A DNA stretch of 64,000 nucleotides from Prolixibacteraceae bacterium (GTDB lineage: Bacteria; Bacteroidota; Bacteroidia; Bacteroidales; Prolixibacteraceae): assembly GCA_003506435.1 (NCBI GenBank), contig DOAQ01000043.1, positions 1 to 64,000 on the forward strand. The letters run 5' to 3'. A program made the translations under genes and the position numbers. The first letter of the stretch is position 1; each line of letters opens with the position of its first letter. Below the pieces are notes generated by a model that did not search any database, had not been told where the DNA came from, and saw nothing but the letters and a program-made list of their open reading frames with translations. This document shows positions 37,471 through 47,468 of the stretch, one piece after another.

Positions 37471-37648
37471 GTTCGCGCAAAGATAATTAAAACTCAAAAC
37501 CCGCGTTGTTATTAATTCTTAAAAAAACATAACCATCTGTCTTTGCGCATTTTTTTTCTCAACAAACTACCGGACTGAAAGTCAAACCGTAGCGGTTTGG
37601 GCTAAAGTTTTCAACCGAAAGTTGTTAGTTTCTGCGCTTTAATGATAA

Positions 37649-37678
37649 ATTGAAAAGCTTCTTATTTGATTATATTTG
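37649..37678 (+). promoter_or_regulatory. Promoter of parE
   Basis: ATTG at 37649-37652, an 18-base spacer and TATATTTG (37671-37678), matching TAnnTTTG. The transcript would start near 37685, which supports the parE start at 37698 rather than 37650. Confidence 0.6.
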
Positions 37679-37697
37679 TGCAAATTGCAAAAAAAAT

Positions 37698-39530
37698 ATG
37701 ACTCCAGAATACGACGAAGGATCGATTAGAACGCTTGATTGGCAGGAACACATCCGGAAAAGACCCGGCATGTACATCGGGAAACTGGGTGATGGTTCTT
37801 CCTACGACGACGGTATTTATGTTTTGCTGAAAGAAGTAATGGATAATTCCATCGACGAATTCATGATGGGAAATGGGAAGCGAATTGACGTACATGTGAG
37901 CAACGAACTGGTTTCAGTACGCGACTATGGCCGGGGCATCCCGTTGGGAAAGCTGGTTGATGTGGCCTCGAAAATGAATACCGGCGCTAAATACGATTCC
38001 AAGGTTTTTAAGAAATCGGTTGGATTGAACGGGGTGGGTATCAAAGCCGTTAATGCACTTTCTTCCAAATTCGTTATCAAAGCATTTCGTGAAGGCGAAG
38101 TAAAAGAAATTGAGTTCAGCAAAGGAATGATAACCAGCGAAAAAGAAGTGGTTGCCTCCGATGAACCAAACGGTACCTATGTAGGCTTTGTTCCCGATGC
38201 CGAGTTATTTAAAAGCTATCATTTCATCAACGACTTTGTGGTGAACATGATAAAAAACTATACTTTCCTGAATGCCGGGCTTGTAATCAGCATGAACGGG
38301 GAGAAGTTTCAGTCGAAGAATGGTTTGCTCGATCTTCTGGAAGACAATATGGAATCGGACCCACTTTATCAGATCATCCACTTGAAAAACGGAGATATTG
38401 AAGCGGCCATTACCCACGGCAACCAATACGGGGAAGATTATTATTCGTTTGTAAATGGTCAACATACCACGCAGGGAGGTACCCACCTGATGGCTTTCCG
38501 CGAGGCATTGGTGAAAACCATCCGCGATTTCTACAAAAAAGATTTTGAACCGTCTGATATACGCGCATCTATCGTAGCTGCCATCAGCATTAAAGTGGAA
38601 GAACCGGTCTTCGAATCGCAGACCAAAACCAAGCTGGGCTCGAAAGATATTGGTCCCGAAGGTCCGAGCGTTCGGAACTTCATAATGAATTTCATTGCCA
38701 AGGAATTAAACAATTACCTCCATAAGAATTCAGATATTGCTGAAGCTCTGCTTCACCGCATTCAGGAGTCGGAACGCGAACGCAAAGCCATTACAGGCAT
38801 ACAGAAACTGGCCAAGCAACGCGCCAAAAAGGCCAATCTGCATAATAAAAAACTGCGTGACTGCCGCATCCATTATAACAATGGCGATGCGCAGAAAATG
38901 GATACCAGTATTTTTATTACCGAGGGAGACTCTGCATCCGGGTCCATCACCAAATCGAGAGATGTGAACACACAGGCTGTTTTTAGCTTAAAAGGGAAAC
39001 CTCTGAATAGCTATGGATTGACCAAAAAAATAGTATACGAAAACGAAGAGTTCAACCTCCTGCAGGCAGCGCTGAATATCGAAGAGAGCATCGACGATCT
39101 GCGGTACAACAAAGTAATTATCGCCACCGATGCCGACGTCGACGGGATGCATATCCGCCTGTTGCTGATTACTTTTTTCCTTCAGTTTTTTCCTGAGTTA
39201 ATCAGGCAGGGACATTTGTTTATTTTGCAAACCCCGCTTTTTAGGGTCAGAAATAAACAAAAAACAATGTATTGCTATTCCGATGAGGAACGCGAAAAGG
39301 CCATTGCTCAACTGGGGAAAAACCCGGAAATTACGCGATTCAAAGGATTGGGAGAGATTTCGCCGGATGAATTCAAAAACTTTATTGGCCCAGATATCCG
39401 GCTCGACCCGGTACGAATGAAAAAACACGAATCGGTATTGCAAATGCTGGAATTTTACATGGGAAAGAATACCCCGGAAAGACAGGATTTCATTATCGAC
39501 AACCTGTATGTTGAAAAAGATGAGTTGTAA
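37698..39530 (+). CDS. parE: DNA topoisomerase IV subunit B
   Basis: ATPase subunit of the enzyme that decatenates replicated chromosomes. GHKL ATPase (RKRPGMYIGKLGD, EVMDNSIDE, VRDYGRGIP, GLNGVGIKAVNALS), transducer domain, and TOPRIM with EGDSASG and the acidic triad ATDADVDGMHI. It lacks the GyrB insert and lies directly before parC. ATG at 37698 (610 residues) is chosen because the promoter lies between it and the upstream ATG. It could be called GyrB-like by weak similarity, but the 879-residue partner with an acidic tail fits ParC. Confidence 0.93.
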   Translation: MTPEYDEGSIRTLDWQEHIRKRPGMYIGKLGDGSSYDDGIYVLLKEVMDNSIDEFMMGNGKRIDVHVSNELVSVRDYGRGIPLGKLVDVASKMNTGAKYDSKVFKKSVGLNGVGIKAVNALSSKFVIKAFREGEVKEIEFSKGMITSEKEVVASDEPNGTYVGFVPDAELFKSYHFINDFVVNMIKNYTFLNAGLVISMNGEKFQSKNGLLDLLEDNMESDPLYQIIHLKNGDIEAAITHGNQYGEDYYSFVNGQHTTQGGTHLMAFREALVKTIRDFYKKDFEPSDIRASIVAAISIKVEEPVFESQTKTKLGSKDIGPEGPSVRNFIMNFIAKELNNYLHKNSDIAEALLHRIQESERERKAITGIQKLAKQRAKKANLHNKKLRDCRIHYNNGDAQKMDTSIFITEGDSASGSITKSRDVNTQAVFSLKGKPLNSYGLTKKIVYENEEFNLLQAALNIEESIDDLRYNKVIIATDADVDGMHIRLLLITFFLQFFPELIRQGHLFILQTPLFRVRNKQKTMYCYSDEEREKAIAQLGKNPEITRFKGLGEISPDEFKNFIGPDIRLDPVRMKKHESVLQMLEFYMGKNTPERQDFIIDNLYVEKDEL

Positions 39531-39559
39531 AATTCAACAGGAAGATTCACACATAAAAG

Positions 39560-42199
39560 ATGACCGAAGAATATTTAAATGCAGAAGATTTCCAGAAAGA
39601 AGAGAAAATAGATAATATAAACTATCTCTCGGGAATGTACAAGGACTGGTTCCTTGATTATGCTTCCTATGTTATTCTGGAACGGGCGGTGCCTTACGTT
39701 AACGATGGGTTGAAACCTGTTCAGCGCAGGATTTTACATGCCATGAAAGTGATGGATGATGGTCGTTACAACAAAGTGGCCAACATCATCGGGCAAACTA
39801 TGCAGTACCACCCGCACGGCGACGCATCGATTGGCGATGCGCTGGTGCAACTGGGACAAAAGGATCTGTTGATTGATTGCCAGGGAAACTGGGGAAACAT
39901 ACTCACGGGAGACGGAGCTGCTGCGCCTCGTTACATCGAAGCAAGGCTGTCTAAATTTGCGCTTGAAGTCCTTTTTAACCCGAAAACCACCAACTGGAAA
40001 CTCTCGTACGACGGACGGAACAAGGAACCTATCACCCTGCCGGTGAAATTTCCGCTTTTGCTTGCCCAGGGAGTTGAAGGGATCGCTGTTGGTCTGGCAT
40101 CGAAAATTCTTCCACACAACTTCATCGAACTGATTGATGCCTGCATTGCTCACCTGAAAGAAGAAGATTTTGAAATTTTTCCGGATTTCCCGACCGGGGG
40201 ATCAGCCGATTTTTCGAAATACAACGACGGATTGCGGGGTGGTAACGTGAAAGTGCGTGCTAAAATTGAAAAAAAAGATAACAAAACGCTGGTTGTTACT
40301 GAAGTTCCTTTCGGAAAAACGACCGGCTCGCTGATCGAGACAATTTTAAAAGCCAATGAGAAAGGCAAAATAAAAATCAGGAAAATTGACGATAACACGG
40401 CCGAAAATGTTGAGATACTGATTCATTTGGCTCCGGGAATTTCATCAGATAAAACCATTGATGCGCTTTATGCGTTTACTGATTGCGAAGTGTCGATTTC
40501 GCCGAACTGTTGCATTATTCGTGATGATAAACCGCATTTTATAGGGGTCAATGAAATTCTGAGAATCAATGTTGACAATACTGTCCAGTTGTTGAAACTG
40601 GAACTCGAAATACGCAAATCGGAACTCGAAGAATCGTGGCATTTTTCATCACTCGAAAAAATATTCATTGAAGAACGCATCTACAAAGACAAAAAATTTG
40701 AAGATTCGGTAAATATGGACGCAGCCATCGATCACATCGATGAACGGCTGGAGCCTTGGAAACCAAAGCTGAAACGGGACATTACCCGCGACGACATCCT
40801 GAAGCTGATGGAAATAAAAATGGCCCGCATCCTGAAATTCAATAAGGACAAGGCAGACGAACATCTTCAGGCCATTGAGGATGAGATTGCGGAAATTGTT
40901 TTCAATATCGAGAACATTATTCCGTTTACCATCAAATGGTATAAACAGTTAAAAAGCAAATATTCGAATGGCAAGGAGCGTCGTACTGAAATACGCAGTT
41001 TTGAAAATATTGAGGCTGTAAAAGTGGTGGTTGCCAACGAAAAACTATACATCGACAGAGAGGAAGGTTTTGTGGGTACCGGGCTTAAAAAATCGGAATA
41101 CATCTGCGACTGTTCCGACATCGACGATATCATCATTTTTCGAAAAGACGGAACGTATGTGGTTGCCAAAGTTACAGAAAAGGCATTCTTCGGAAAAAAT
41201 ATTCTGCATGTCGCTGTATTCAAAAAGAACGACAAACGCACAATATATAATATAGTTTACCGTGACGGGAAGAACGGGGTTGTTTATATGAAACGGTTCC
41301 CGGTAACCGGCGTCACCCGCGACAAAGAATACGACCTCACCCAAGGAACACCGGGTTCAAAAATCATGTATTTCAGCGAGAATCCCAATGGTGAAGCTGA
41401 AGTTTTGAAGGTTACCCTGAAGCCAAAACCCCGTATTAAAAAGCTGGTATTTGAGGTTGATTTCGGCGATCTGGCCATCAAGGGACGGGCTGCCATGGGA
41501 AATATCCTTTCGAAAAACGAAGTGCATAAAATTGTTCTGAAGGAAAAAGGGGTCTCAACACTGGGTGGCCGGAAAATATGGTTCGACGAAGATGTGTTGC
41601 GCCTGAATTCCGACGGACGCGGAAAATTTCTGGGAGAATTTCTGGGAGAAGATTCAATTCTCGTACTTTATAAAAACGGCGAATATCAGTTGTATAATTT
41701 TGACCTGTCGAACCACTTCGACGACGGTATCCTCATTATTGAGAAATTCGACCCGAGAAAAATTCTCTCTGCCATTTATTTAGACAATGAGCAGGGATTC
41801 TATTACGTGAAACGTTTCCAGGTTGAAGAAGGTCCGGGCAAACGGGTTAATTTTGTTGGTGAAGTTCCTGATAACAAACTGGTCAGCATTACCTGGGTAC
41901 GGTATCCGAGGTTCGAAATCGAGTTTGGCGGGAAAAACGGACAGCGCGAAAACGAGATCATCGAAGTGGATGAGTTTATCGGAATAAAATCGTACAAAGC
42001 CAAAGGCAAAAGGCTGACCAACTACGAAGTTGAGAACATCAAGGAACTGGAACCTGTCATTAAGGACGAAGATATAAAAGAGCCCGAAGTGCCGGAAGAA
42101 GATGATATACCGGATAATGATATTGATGAAATTCCTTTTGAGATAAACCGTCCGAAAGACCATGGCCCGGAAACCCCTAACCAAATGTCATTATTCTGA
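39560..42199 (+). CDS. parC: DNA topoisomerase IV subunit A
   Basis: DNA cleavage subunit. Catalytic Tyr125 in AAPRYIEARLS, QRRILHAMK, HPHGDASIGDALV, followed by the tower and coiled-coil region and a C-terminal beta-pinwheel (about residues 510-810). The tail (about 825-879) is strongly acidic and ends DHGPETPNQMSLF. The canonical GyrA box is not evident. Starts 29 bases after parE, with which it forms an operon that continues into aroK. Confidence 0.94.
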   Translation: MTEEYLNAEDFQKEEKIDNINYLSGMYKDWFLDYASYVILERAVPYVNDGLKPVQRRILHAMKVMDDGRYNKVANIIGQTMQYHPHGDASIGDALVQLGQKDLLIDCQGNWGNILTGDGAAAPRYIEARLSKFALEVLFNPKTTNWKLSYDGRNKEPITLPVKFPLLLAQGVEGIAVGLASKILPHNFIELIDACIAHLKEEDFEIFPDFPTGGSADFSKYNDGLRGGNVKVRAKIEKKDNKTLVVTEVPFGKTTGSLIETILKANEKGKIKIRKIDDNTAENVEILIHLAPGISSDKTIDALYAFTDCEVSISPNCCIIRDDKPHFIGVNEILRINVDNTVQLLKLELEIRKSELEESWHFSSLEKIFIEERIYKDKKFEDSVNMDAAIDHIDERLEPWKPKLKRDITRDDILKLMEIKMARILKFNKDKADEHLQAIEDEIAEIVFNIENIIPFTIKWYKQLKSKYSNGKERRTEIRSFENIEAVKVVVANEKLYIDREEGFVGTGLKKSEYICDCSDIDDIIIFRKDGTYVVAKVTEKAFFGKNILHVAVFKKNDKRTIYNIVYRDGKNGVVYMKRFPVTGVTRDKEYDLTQGTPGSKIMYFSENPNGEAEVLKVTLKPKPRIKKLVFEVDFGDLAIKGRAAMGNILSKNEVHKIVLKEKGVSTLGGRKIWFDEDVLRLNSDGRGKFLGEFLGEDSILVLYKNGEYQLYNFDLSNHFDDGILIIEKFDPRKILSAIYLDNEQGFYYVKRFQVEEGPGKRVNFVGEVPDNKLVSITWVRYPRFEIEFGGKNGQRENEIIEVDEFIGIKSYKAKGKRLTNYEVENIKELEPVIKDEDIKEPEVPEEDDIPDNDIDEIPFEINRPKDHGPETPNQMSLF

Positions 42200-42201
42200 A
42201 T

Positions 42202-42705
42202 ATGAGGGTTTATCTGGTTGGATATATGGGCTGCGGAAAGTCGACCATGGGACGCAAACTTGCGTCCATTCTTGGCTCGACATTAATTGATCTGGACCAT
42301 TATCTGGAACAGAAATATTTTAAAACCATACCGCAGATTTTTGCTGAAGAAGGCGAAGATGGTTTCCGGAGAAAAGAGCAGGCTGTTCTACACGAAGTTT
42401 CAACATTCGATGATGTGATTGTGGCCACGGGCGGCGGCGCTCCCTGTTTTTTCGACAATATGGACGTGATGAACCGCACCGGCTTCTGCATTTTTCTGGA
42501 TGTTGATACCGAAGAACTGGTTAACCGGTTGACAAACGCAAAAACCGAACGACCCATTATAAAGGGAAAATCGCGCGAAGAACTGGCCGGGTTCATCGAT
42601 GAGATGATGGAAAAGCGCAGGCCTTTCTACGAAAAAGCGAAATACATTCTGAGAGGAAAAAATATAACTCCTGCTCAGGTAATAAAAATTATCCGGGAAC
42701 ATTAA
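42202..42705 (+). CDS. aroK: Shikimate kinase
   Basis: Phosphorylates shikimate at O3 in aromatic amino-acid biosynthesis. P-loop GYMGCGKST (7-15), shikimate-binding DxD (DLDHYLE) and FRxxE (FRRKEQ), a Walker-B-like ATGGGAPCF, and an RP lid motif (KTERPIIKG). At 167 residues it is normal. It starts two bases after the parC stop, so it is translationally linked to topoisomerase IV genes, a functional mix without clear logic. Confidence 0.95.
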   Translation: MRVYLVGYMGCGKSTMGRKLASILGSTLIDLDHYLEQKYFKTIPQIFAEEGEDGFRRKEQAVLHEVSTFDDVIVATGGGAPCFFDNMDVMNRTGFCIFLDVDTEELVNRLTNAKTERPIIKGKSREELAGFIDEMMEKRRPFYEKAKYILRGKNITPAQVIKIIREH

Positions 42706-42714
42706 TGGGTGCGG

Positions 42715-42730
42715 CCCCGAAATCTCGGGG
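42715..42730. terminator. Short hairpin between convergent aroK and an alpha/beta-hydrolase gene
   Basis: CCCCGA (42715-42720) and TCGGGG (42725-42730) with a 4-base loop. There is no good U-tract, so it is a weak candidate. Confidence 0.4.
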
Positions 42731-42781
42731 TTAATTCTCCGATATGGAAAGATGCGGTTAAAAACCGCAAACCCCTACTTC

Positions 42782-43957
42782 TCACGCCAAAAAACTGGCT
42801 GCAATGGCAAAGGTATCATCAAAAGCCTTGTCTACCTGCTCCTGGGTTTTGTTCTCTCTTACCGGAAACGGAGTTTCATGGGTGTATTTATATGGATAAT
42901 CAAGTACCTCGACCGAAATTGGAATCGTGTTCCGTTTTCCTTTTAAAGTTCTTAAAACTGCAGCAGAAGGAATGACCCGGTCTTTGAGTAATGCAACAGC
43001 TTTTATTTGTCCGCTTAACTCTTGTAACCGCTCTTCCCTGAAATTTCTCATTCTTCTCATGCGTAACATCGACTGGAAAAAGCAACCGGCCTTGGTTTTC
43101 GTCACAATAGCCTGCAATTGCTGGTCTTTTTTCAGTTCCCTGTGAAACCTTCGTACAAAAAAGCGATGGAGGGTTTTCCCTGCTTGTTTATCAAGAATAA
43201 ATTTTGAAGTGCCGTTCATTTTATCGAAAGTAGCTCCACCGCAAAACAGAAATGCTTTTGAGTTTTTGAAGTAATTCCGTGGGTTCGACATCATAATTAA
43301 CTCGGTCAGAAAAGCGCCGATGGAATACGAGAAAAAGTTTATCCTGGTATTTTTCTCAAACAGAGGATGTTCCCCGTCAATAATTGTTTTGCTGAGATCA
43401 ATAATATTGTAATAGCTTTCCAGTCCGGACACGAAAAACCGTTTCGGGTTCGAGTTAATGCGGTCGCTTAAAGCGGCATTCATGAAACTGTTTTCTTCGT
43501 TTTTTCGGAACAACCGTTTTCTTGCATTTGAAATTTGTTGCATCAGATAGCGGTTGTTCCACAAAACCGGACTACGGTTCATGTGGAATGATATCGGAAA
43601 CAGGATGACCGGTTTCTTTGTGTGCCGGGTCAGATAGCTTGCCCATGGAAGGTATTTCGACCATTCCCGTTCGTTTAAGCCATGCAGCAGGATAATTGCT
43701 TCTTTGTATTTTTCTTGTGCATTTTCAACAAAAACCGAATATCTGAAGAACCTGTTTTCTGAAATAGAAGAATCCGGAAGCAAGGATATATCGTCAGATA
43801 AAAGAGAGGCCGACTCTTTTCTTCCCGGTAAAAAATATTGATGCAATGATTCGAAACTGAAATTGCGGATACCAATTCCCTGCTCAGACAGTTCAATCCA
43901 ATCTTCCTGTTGATTAAACTTTTTGCGAAGCTGGTTATACTCTGAAAAATAATTCAT
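42782..43957 (-). CDS. Alpha/beta-hydrolase-like protein, uncharacterised
   Basis: Cytoplasmic 391-residue protein with hydrolase-fold marks: AIILLHGLNEREWSKYLPWA (oxyanion strand and HG), a nucleophile-elbow-like FSYSIGAFLTEL with Ser in a S-x-S-x-G context instead of G-x-S-x-G, an acidic strand (VALLKDRVIPS) and a possible His in YTHETPF. I cannot assign a substrate; it may be a DUF6051-type family. It is convergent with aroK and has no operon partner. Confidence 0.65.
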   Translation of the reverse strand: MNYFSEYNQLRKKFNQQEDWIELSEQGIGIRNFSFESLHQYFLPGRKESASLLSDDISLLPDSSISENRFFRYSVFVENAQEKYKEAIILLHGLNEREWSKYLPWASYLTRHTKKPVILFPISFHMNRSPVLWNNRYLMQQISNARKRLFRKNEENSFMNAALSDRINSNPKRFFVSGLESYYNIIDLSKTIIDGEHPLFEKNTRINFFSYSIGAFLTELIMMSNPRNYFKNSKAFLFCGGATFDKMNGTSKFILDKQAGKTLHRFFVRRFHRELKKDQQLQAIVTKTKAGCFFQSMLRMRRMRNFREERLQELSGQIKAVALLKDRVIPSAAVLRTLKGKRNTIPISVEVLDYPYKYTHETPFPVRENKTQEQVDKAFDDTFAIAASFLA

Positions 43958-44069
43958 GTGTATTTTGGTATTAAGCAGGAAAATTATAAAAAAATTGTTT
44001 CTTTAGACTGATTTTACAGATTATTGACGATTAATAATTCTGTTTTTCATTTTAACGATTCGAATTGCT

Positions 44070-44831
44070 ATGATTGAAATTTGTGCACTGGCATCGGGCA
44101 GTAATGGTAATTGTTACTATATTGGTAACCAGACGGATGCCGTATTAATCGATGCGGGAATATCGGCGAAGCAAATTTTGCTCCGGATGGAACAACGGCA
44201 GCTCAATCCGGCTAAAATCCGTGCGCTTTTTATTACCCACGAACATACCGATCATTTTCGGGGGGCCAGGGTGTTGAGCAAACGATTAGGTATTCCTGTA
44301 TTTCTTACGCAAGGCACCTATTTATCGGTCAGTGCGGAAGAACGGCCTGCTTATGTTCTTTTATTTTCCCCGGGTGAAACCATCATCGCTGGTGAGTTCA
44401 GCATCCATTCGTTCCCGAAAAACCATGATGCGGCAGAGCCATGTTCTTTCCGTATAGAATACAGACAAACCAGTGTTGGCGTTTTTACTGATATAGGCGA
44501 AGCCTGCGAAAATGTTCAAACCAATTTATCGCATTGCCGCGCTGTATTTATCGAATCGAATTACGATGAACAGATGTTGTGGAATGGCCCGTATCCATAT
44601 CCTCTGAAACAAAGGGTTGCTTCCAGTTTCGGGCACTTGTCGAACGACCAGTCGCTGGAACTTGTCAGGCAACATGCCGGCGACAACCTTGAATATGTAT
44701 TTCTGAGCCATCTCTCGAAAGAAAATAACACACCGGCAAAAGCATTTCAGAATTTTACTGAATTGAGAGCCCGTTTCAATGTACATTTGACTTCCCGCGA
44801 AGAAGCTACTGAAGTTTTTGTGCTAAGGTAA
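44070..44831 (+). CDS. MBL-fold hydrolase, WalJ/YycJ-like
   Basis: Metallo-beta-lactamase-fold protein with THEHTDHFRG zinc motif (residues about 56-65), SGSNGNCYYI at the start, a KNHDAAEPCSFRI segment and a late GHLSNDQS and SHLSKENN. This is the pattern of the YycJ/WalJ group, which have nuclease-like activity and affect cell division or DNA repair in other bacteria. The length of 253 is typical. Stands alone. Confidence 0.85.
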   Translation: MIEICALASGSNGNCYYIGNQTDAVLIDAGISAKQILLRMEQRQLNPAKIRALFITHEHTDHFRGARVLSKRLGIPVFLTQGTYLSVSAEERPAYVLLFSPGETIIAGEFSIHSFPKNHDAAEPCSFRIEYRQTSVGVFTDIGEACENVQTNLSHCRAVFIESNYDEQMLWNGPYPYPLKQRVASSFGHLSNDQSLELVRQHAGDNLEYVFLSHLSKENNTPAKAFQNFTELRARFNVHLTSREEATEVFVLR

Positions 44832-44843
44832 ATGGTAGTATTT

Positions 44844-44877
44844 ACAAAGAAAAAGCCCTGTGGTTAAGACAGGGCTT
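44844..44877 (-). terminator. Terminator of the HigBA-like pair
   Basis: AAGCCCTGT (44853-44861) and ACAGGGCTT (44869-44877) form a perfect 9-bp helix with a 7-base loop. On the minus strand it is followed by TTTTTCTTTG, so it ends the antitoxin transcript. Confidence 0.8.
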
Positions 44878-44897
44878 GCAAAAAGGTATCGATTTAT

Positions 44898-45197
44898 TTA
44901 TCGAATGTTGAATGTAAGTTCCTTGCCTAAAGCACGAAGAACTTTAATAATTGTTTGAAGATTGACGTTTGGTGTGTTGGCTTCAATTCTTGATACCTGA
45001 GATTTAGTTACTCCAATTTTCTCTCCAAATTTTTCTTGAGTTAGATTTTGTTCTTTACGAATACATTTGATTGTGGCACCCAGCATTTCCACTTTTAACT
45101 CCAATTCATATGCATCGCGTTCGGGGGATCCCTTTTTACCAAGGAGATGATCCTTGGCTTCATCCATAGTCATTGGCTGTGTAAGTGATTTTCTCAT
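44898..45197 (-). CDS. XRE-family helix-turn-helix antitoxin (HigA-like)
   Basis: A 99-residue DNA-binding protein with a C-terminal Cro/CI HTH (about residues 42-95, RKEQNLTQEKFGEKIGVTKSQVSRIE). It lies 123 bases downstream of a RelE/HigB-like toxin, in toxin-first order typical of higBA. It should neutralise the toxin and repress the operon. Confidence 0.85.
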   Translation of the reverse strand: MRKSLTQPMTMDEAKDHLLGKKGSPERDAYELELKVEMLGATIKCIRKEQNLTQEKFGEKIGVTKSQVSRIEANTPNVNLQTIIKVLRALGKELTFNIR

Positions 45198-45320
45198 AGC
45201 AATTGTTTTTTTTAATGATTGTTATTTTATTGGCAAACAACCTTGCCCTAATGAAAGTCTTTATTCTTTTTGTATATTCAGTTATCTGATTGTGTTTTTA
45301 AATCGAATAAAATCAAATAT

Positions 45321-45653
45321 TTATATTCCCCCAGAGAGATAATTATCTCTTATATTTTTCCCTTTTTTTATTTCCTTCTTCGGAGTTTTAACTGTCTTTT
45401 TTATAAATCCATGTGTCGAAATAACTAAGGCTCTTTGTTCCCTACTCCAGAATGCCAGCAATCGGTAATTTTGATTTTCGTATTTTGTTCTAAACTCCCA
45501 CATTTCTCCACTCAGCTTTTTGAATAACTCCGGGTCTCTCGTCATTTGTGCTTTCTCAATGTTTTTTAAAATCTTCTCCTTTACAGCTCTTTCTAAATCT
45601 TCCAGAAATTCAATGGCTTCAGGCATAAATAAGACTTCAAAATTCTTTTTCAT
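45321..45653 (-). CDS. RelE/HigB-like toxin (Gp49 family)
   Basis: A 110-residue basic protein matching the phage-derived Gp49-like/HigB toxins: LPEA-like start, KLSGEMWEFRTKYENQNYRLLAFW and STHGFIKKTVKTPKKEI. These act as ribosome-dependent mRNA interferases. It precedes the XRE antitoxin gene by 123 bases, a wider gap than usual. Confidence 0.87.
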   Translation of the reverse strand: MKKNFEVLFMPEAIEFLEDLERAVKEKILKNIEKAQMTRDPELFKKLSGEMWEFRTKYENQNYRLLAFWSREQRALVISTHGFIKKTVKTPKKEIKKGKNIRDNYLSGGI

Positions 45654-45820
45654 TTTCTATATATTTAAGAAACATCTCAAAGATAGAAAATGTTGCATTA
45701 TTTGTAAACATTTCTATTAAAAAGTTGCGCAATATAGAAACATTTCTCTAGTTATATAATAGTTTAACATGATTAGATGAATCCTATTAACAAAAATTAA
45801 CGTGGCATACCACTATAAAA

Positions 45821-45848
45821 AAGAAAAAGCCCCACATTTTGTGAGGCT
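45821..45848 (-). terminator. Terminator of the cold-shock gene
   Basis: Stem AGCCCCAC (45828-45835) with GTGAGGCT (45841-45848), one mismatch, 5-base loop; on the minus strand it is followed by TTTTTCTTTTTT. It begins 31 bases after the csp stop. Confidence 0.75.
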
Positions 45849-45879
45849 GCATTGAATTCTGTATATGAATACTTATTTT

Positions 45880-46068
45880 TTACGATAGTTTTACATTTAC
45901 GGCATTCAATCCTTTTCTTCCTTCAGCAAGTTCATAAGTAACTTCGTCTCCATCCTTAACTTTATCGATAAGTCCGGAAACATGAACGAAATACTCTTCG
46001 CCTGATTGATCTTTAATAAAACCAAAACCTTTCGACTCGTTGAAGAATTTTACTGTACCTGTTTTCAT
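45880..46068 (-). CDS. Cold-shock-domain protein
   Basis: Single CSD protein of 62 residues with RNP1 KGFGFI (13-18) and RNP2 YFVHV (26-30). Binds single-stranded nucleic acids and acts as an RNA chaperone. It has its own promoter-like signal and terminator, so it is monocistronic. Whether it is cold-induced cannot be seen. Confidence 0.95.
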   Translation of the reverse strand: MKTGTVKFFNESKGFGFIKDQSGEEYFVHVSGLIDKVKDGDEVTYELAEGRKGLNAVNVKLS

Positions 46069-46096
46069 AATAAATTAAAAATATTTGATAATCATG

Positions 46097-46126
46097 TAAA
46101 TATAGGGAAAAATGATATTCGACAAA
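46097..46126 (-). promoter_or_regulatory. Promoter of the cold-shock gene
   Basis: On the minus strand TTTG (46126-46123), an 18-base spacer and TATATTTA (46104-46097), one base from TAnnTTTG. Transcription would start about 20 bases before the csp ATG. Confidence 0.4.
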
Positions 46127-46151
46127 TCAAATAGGTAAAAAAAAGAATTTT

Positions 46152-47468
46152 TTAAACGTTTAACAGGTTGTCATTTAAGGCTTGCAATGTTTGTTTTTTT
46201 AGCGAAGTAGGTACCAGAATCGAAATATTGTGACGGCTGCCTCCGTACGAAATCATCCGGATGGGAATACCTTCCAGTGCGTTAAATATTTTGGCTGCAA
46301 AGCCTTTTTCCTCGGCAATCAAATCGCCAACAATACACACAATCGACTGATCGGTGTCGATTTCCACTTCACCATATTCCTGAAGTTCTCTTTTTATGTC
46401 CTCCAGATTACGTGTATCATCAATTGTCAGTGAAACAGCAACTTCCGATGTTGAAACCATGTCGATAGGAGTTTTGAAAAACTCAAAAATTTCAAAAATG
46501 CTTTTCATGAAACCGTACGCCATCAACATGCGGTATGAACGGATTTTTATAGCGGTGATGCCATCTTTGGCGGCAACGGCCTTGATGCCGCTTTCGCTTG
46601 AATTCGAAGCAATCAGTGTTCCGCTGTCGCTCGGGTTCATCGTATTTTTCAGACGGACCGGGATATTTTGCAATTTGGCTGGTAAAACAGTTAGCGGGTG
46701 CAGAATTTTTGCCCCGAAATAAGCCAGCTCGGCTGCTTCGTCGAACGACAGTTGTTCAATTTTTCGGGTTTTTTCTACAAAACGGGGGTCGTTGTTATGG
46801 AATCCGTCAATGTCGGTCCAAATCTGTACTTCTTCCGATTCGATGGCCGCCCCGATCAATGTTGCGGTGTAGTCGCTTCCGCCGCGTTGCAGGTTGTCGA
46901 TTTCATCGTTGGCATTACGGCAGATAAATCCCTGCGTGATGTAATAATCGGCTTCACCGGCTTTTTCAATTACTCCGGGAATGGCTTCTTTTGTATAATA
47001 TAAATCGGCAGCTTTATCAGCATCAATACGCATAAAATCGAGGGCAGGCAAATAAACCGCTTTGTGCCCGTTTTCTTTCATCAGAATGACAAATAAAGCC
47101 GTTGAAATCAATTCGCCCTGGGCCAAAATAGTCTTTTCCCCGATTTCTTTAAAATCTCCTGAAGTAAACGATCGAATGGCGGTGAAACTTTCTTTCACCA
47201 CTTTTATTCCTTCTATCTTACTTTCTGCTTTTTCAAAAAGATTGGCAACTACTTTTATGTATTTTTCTTCCAACTGGTTGATTACCATCCGGGCCGAGTC
47301 TTTATTCTTCTTATACAAATAATTCGAAATTTCAACCAGGGAATTGGTCGTTCCCGACATCGCCGAGAGAACAACAACTTTTTGTTCTCCATCTGTTATC
47401 AGTTCCATTACAGCCCGCATGTTTTCGGTGCTTCCGACTGATGTGCCTCCAAATTTTAAAACTTTCAT
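46152..47468 (-). CDS. Aspartate kinase
   Basis: First step of lysine/threonine/methionine biosynthesis. N-terminal kinase domain with KFGGTSVGS (4-12), TTNSLVEISNYL, a GGSDYTATLIGAA substrate loop, and two C-terminal ACT domains (about residues 300-438) for feedback control. At 438 residues it is monofunctional. Transcribed alone; no leader peptide was found in the 100 bases upstream. Confidence 0.94.
   Translation of the reverse strand: MKVLKFGGTSVGSTENMRAVMELITDGEQKVVVLSAMSGTTNSLVEISNYLYKKNKDSARMVINQLEEKYIKVVANLFEKAESKIEGIKVVKESFTAIRSFTSGDFKEIGEKTILAQGELISTALFVILMKENGHKAVYLPALDFMRIDADKAADLYYTKEAIPGVIEKAGEADYYITQGFICRNANDEIDNLQRGGSDYTATLIGAAIESEEVQIWTDIDGFHNNDPRFVEKTRKIEQLSFDEAAELAYFGAKILHPLTVLPAKLQNIPVRLKNTMNPSDSGTLIASNSSESGIKAVAAKDGITAIKIRSYRMLMAYGFMKSIFEIFEFFKTPIDMVSTSEVAVSLTIDDTRNLEDIKRELQEYGEVEIDTDQSIVCIVGDLIAEEKGFAAKIFNALEGIPIRMISYGGSRHNISILVPTSLKKQTLQALNDNLLNV

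Noticed and set aside
37650..37697. Longer parE N-terminus from an upstream ATG
   Set aside because: The promoter box TATATTTG lies inside it, and the added residues do not belong to the family's start.
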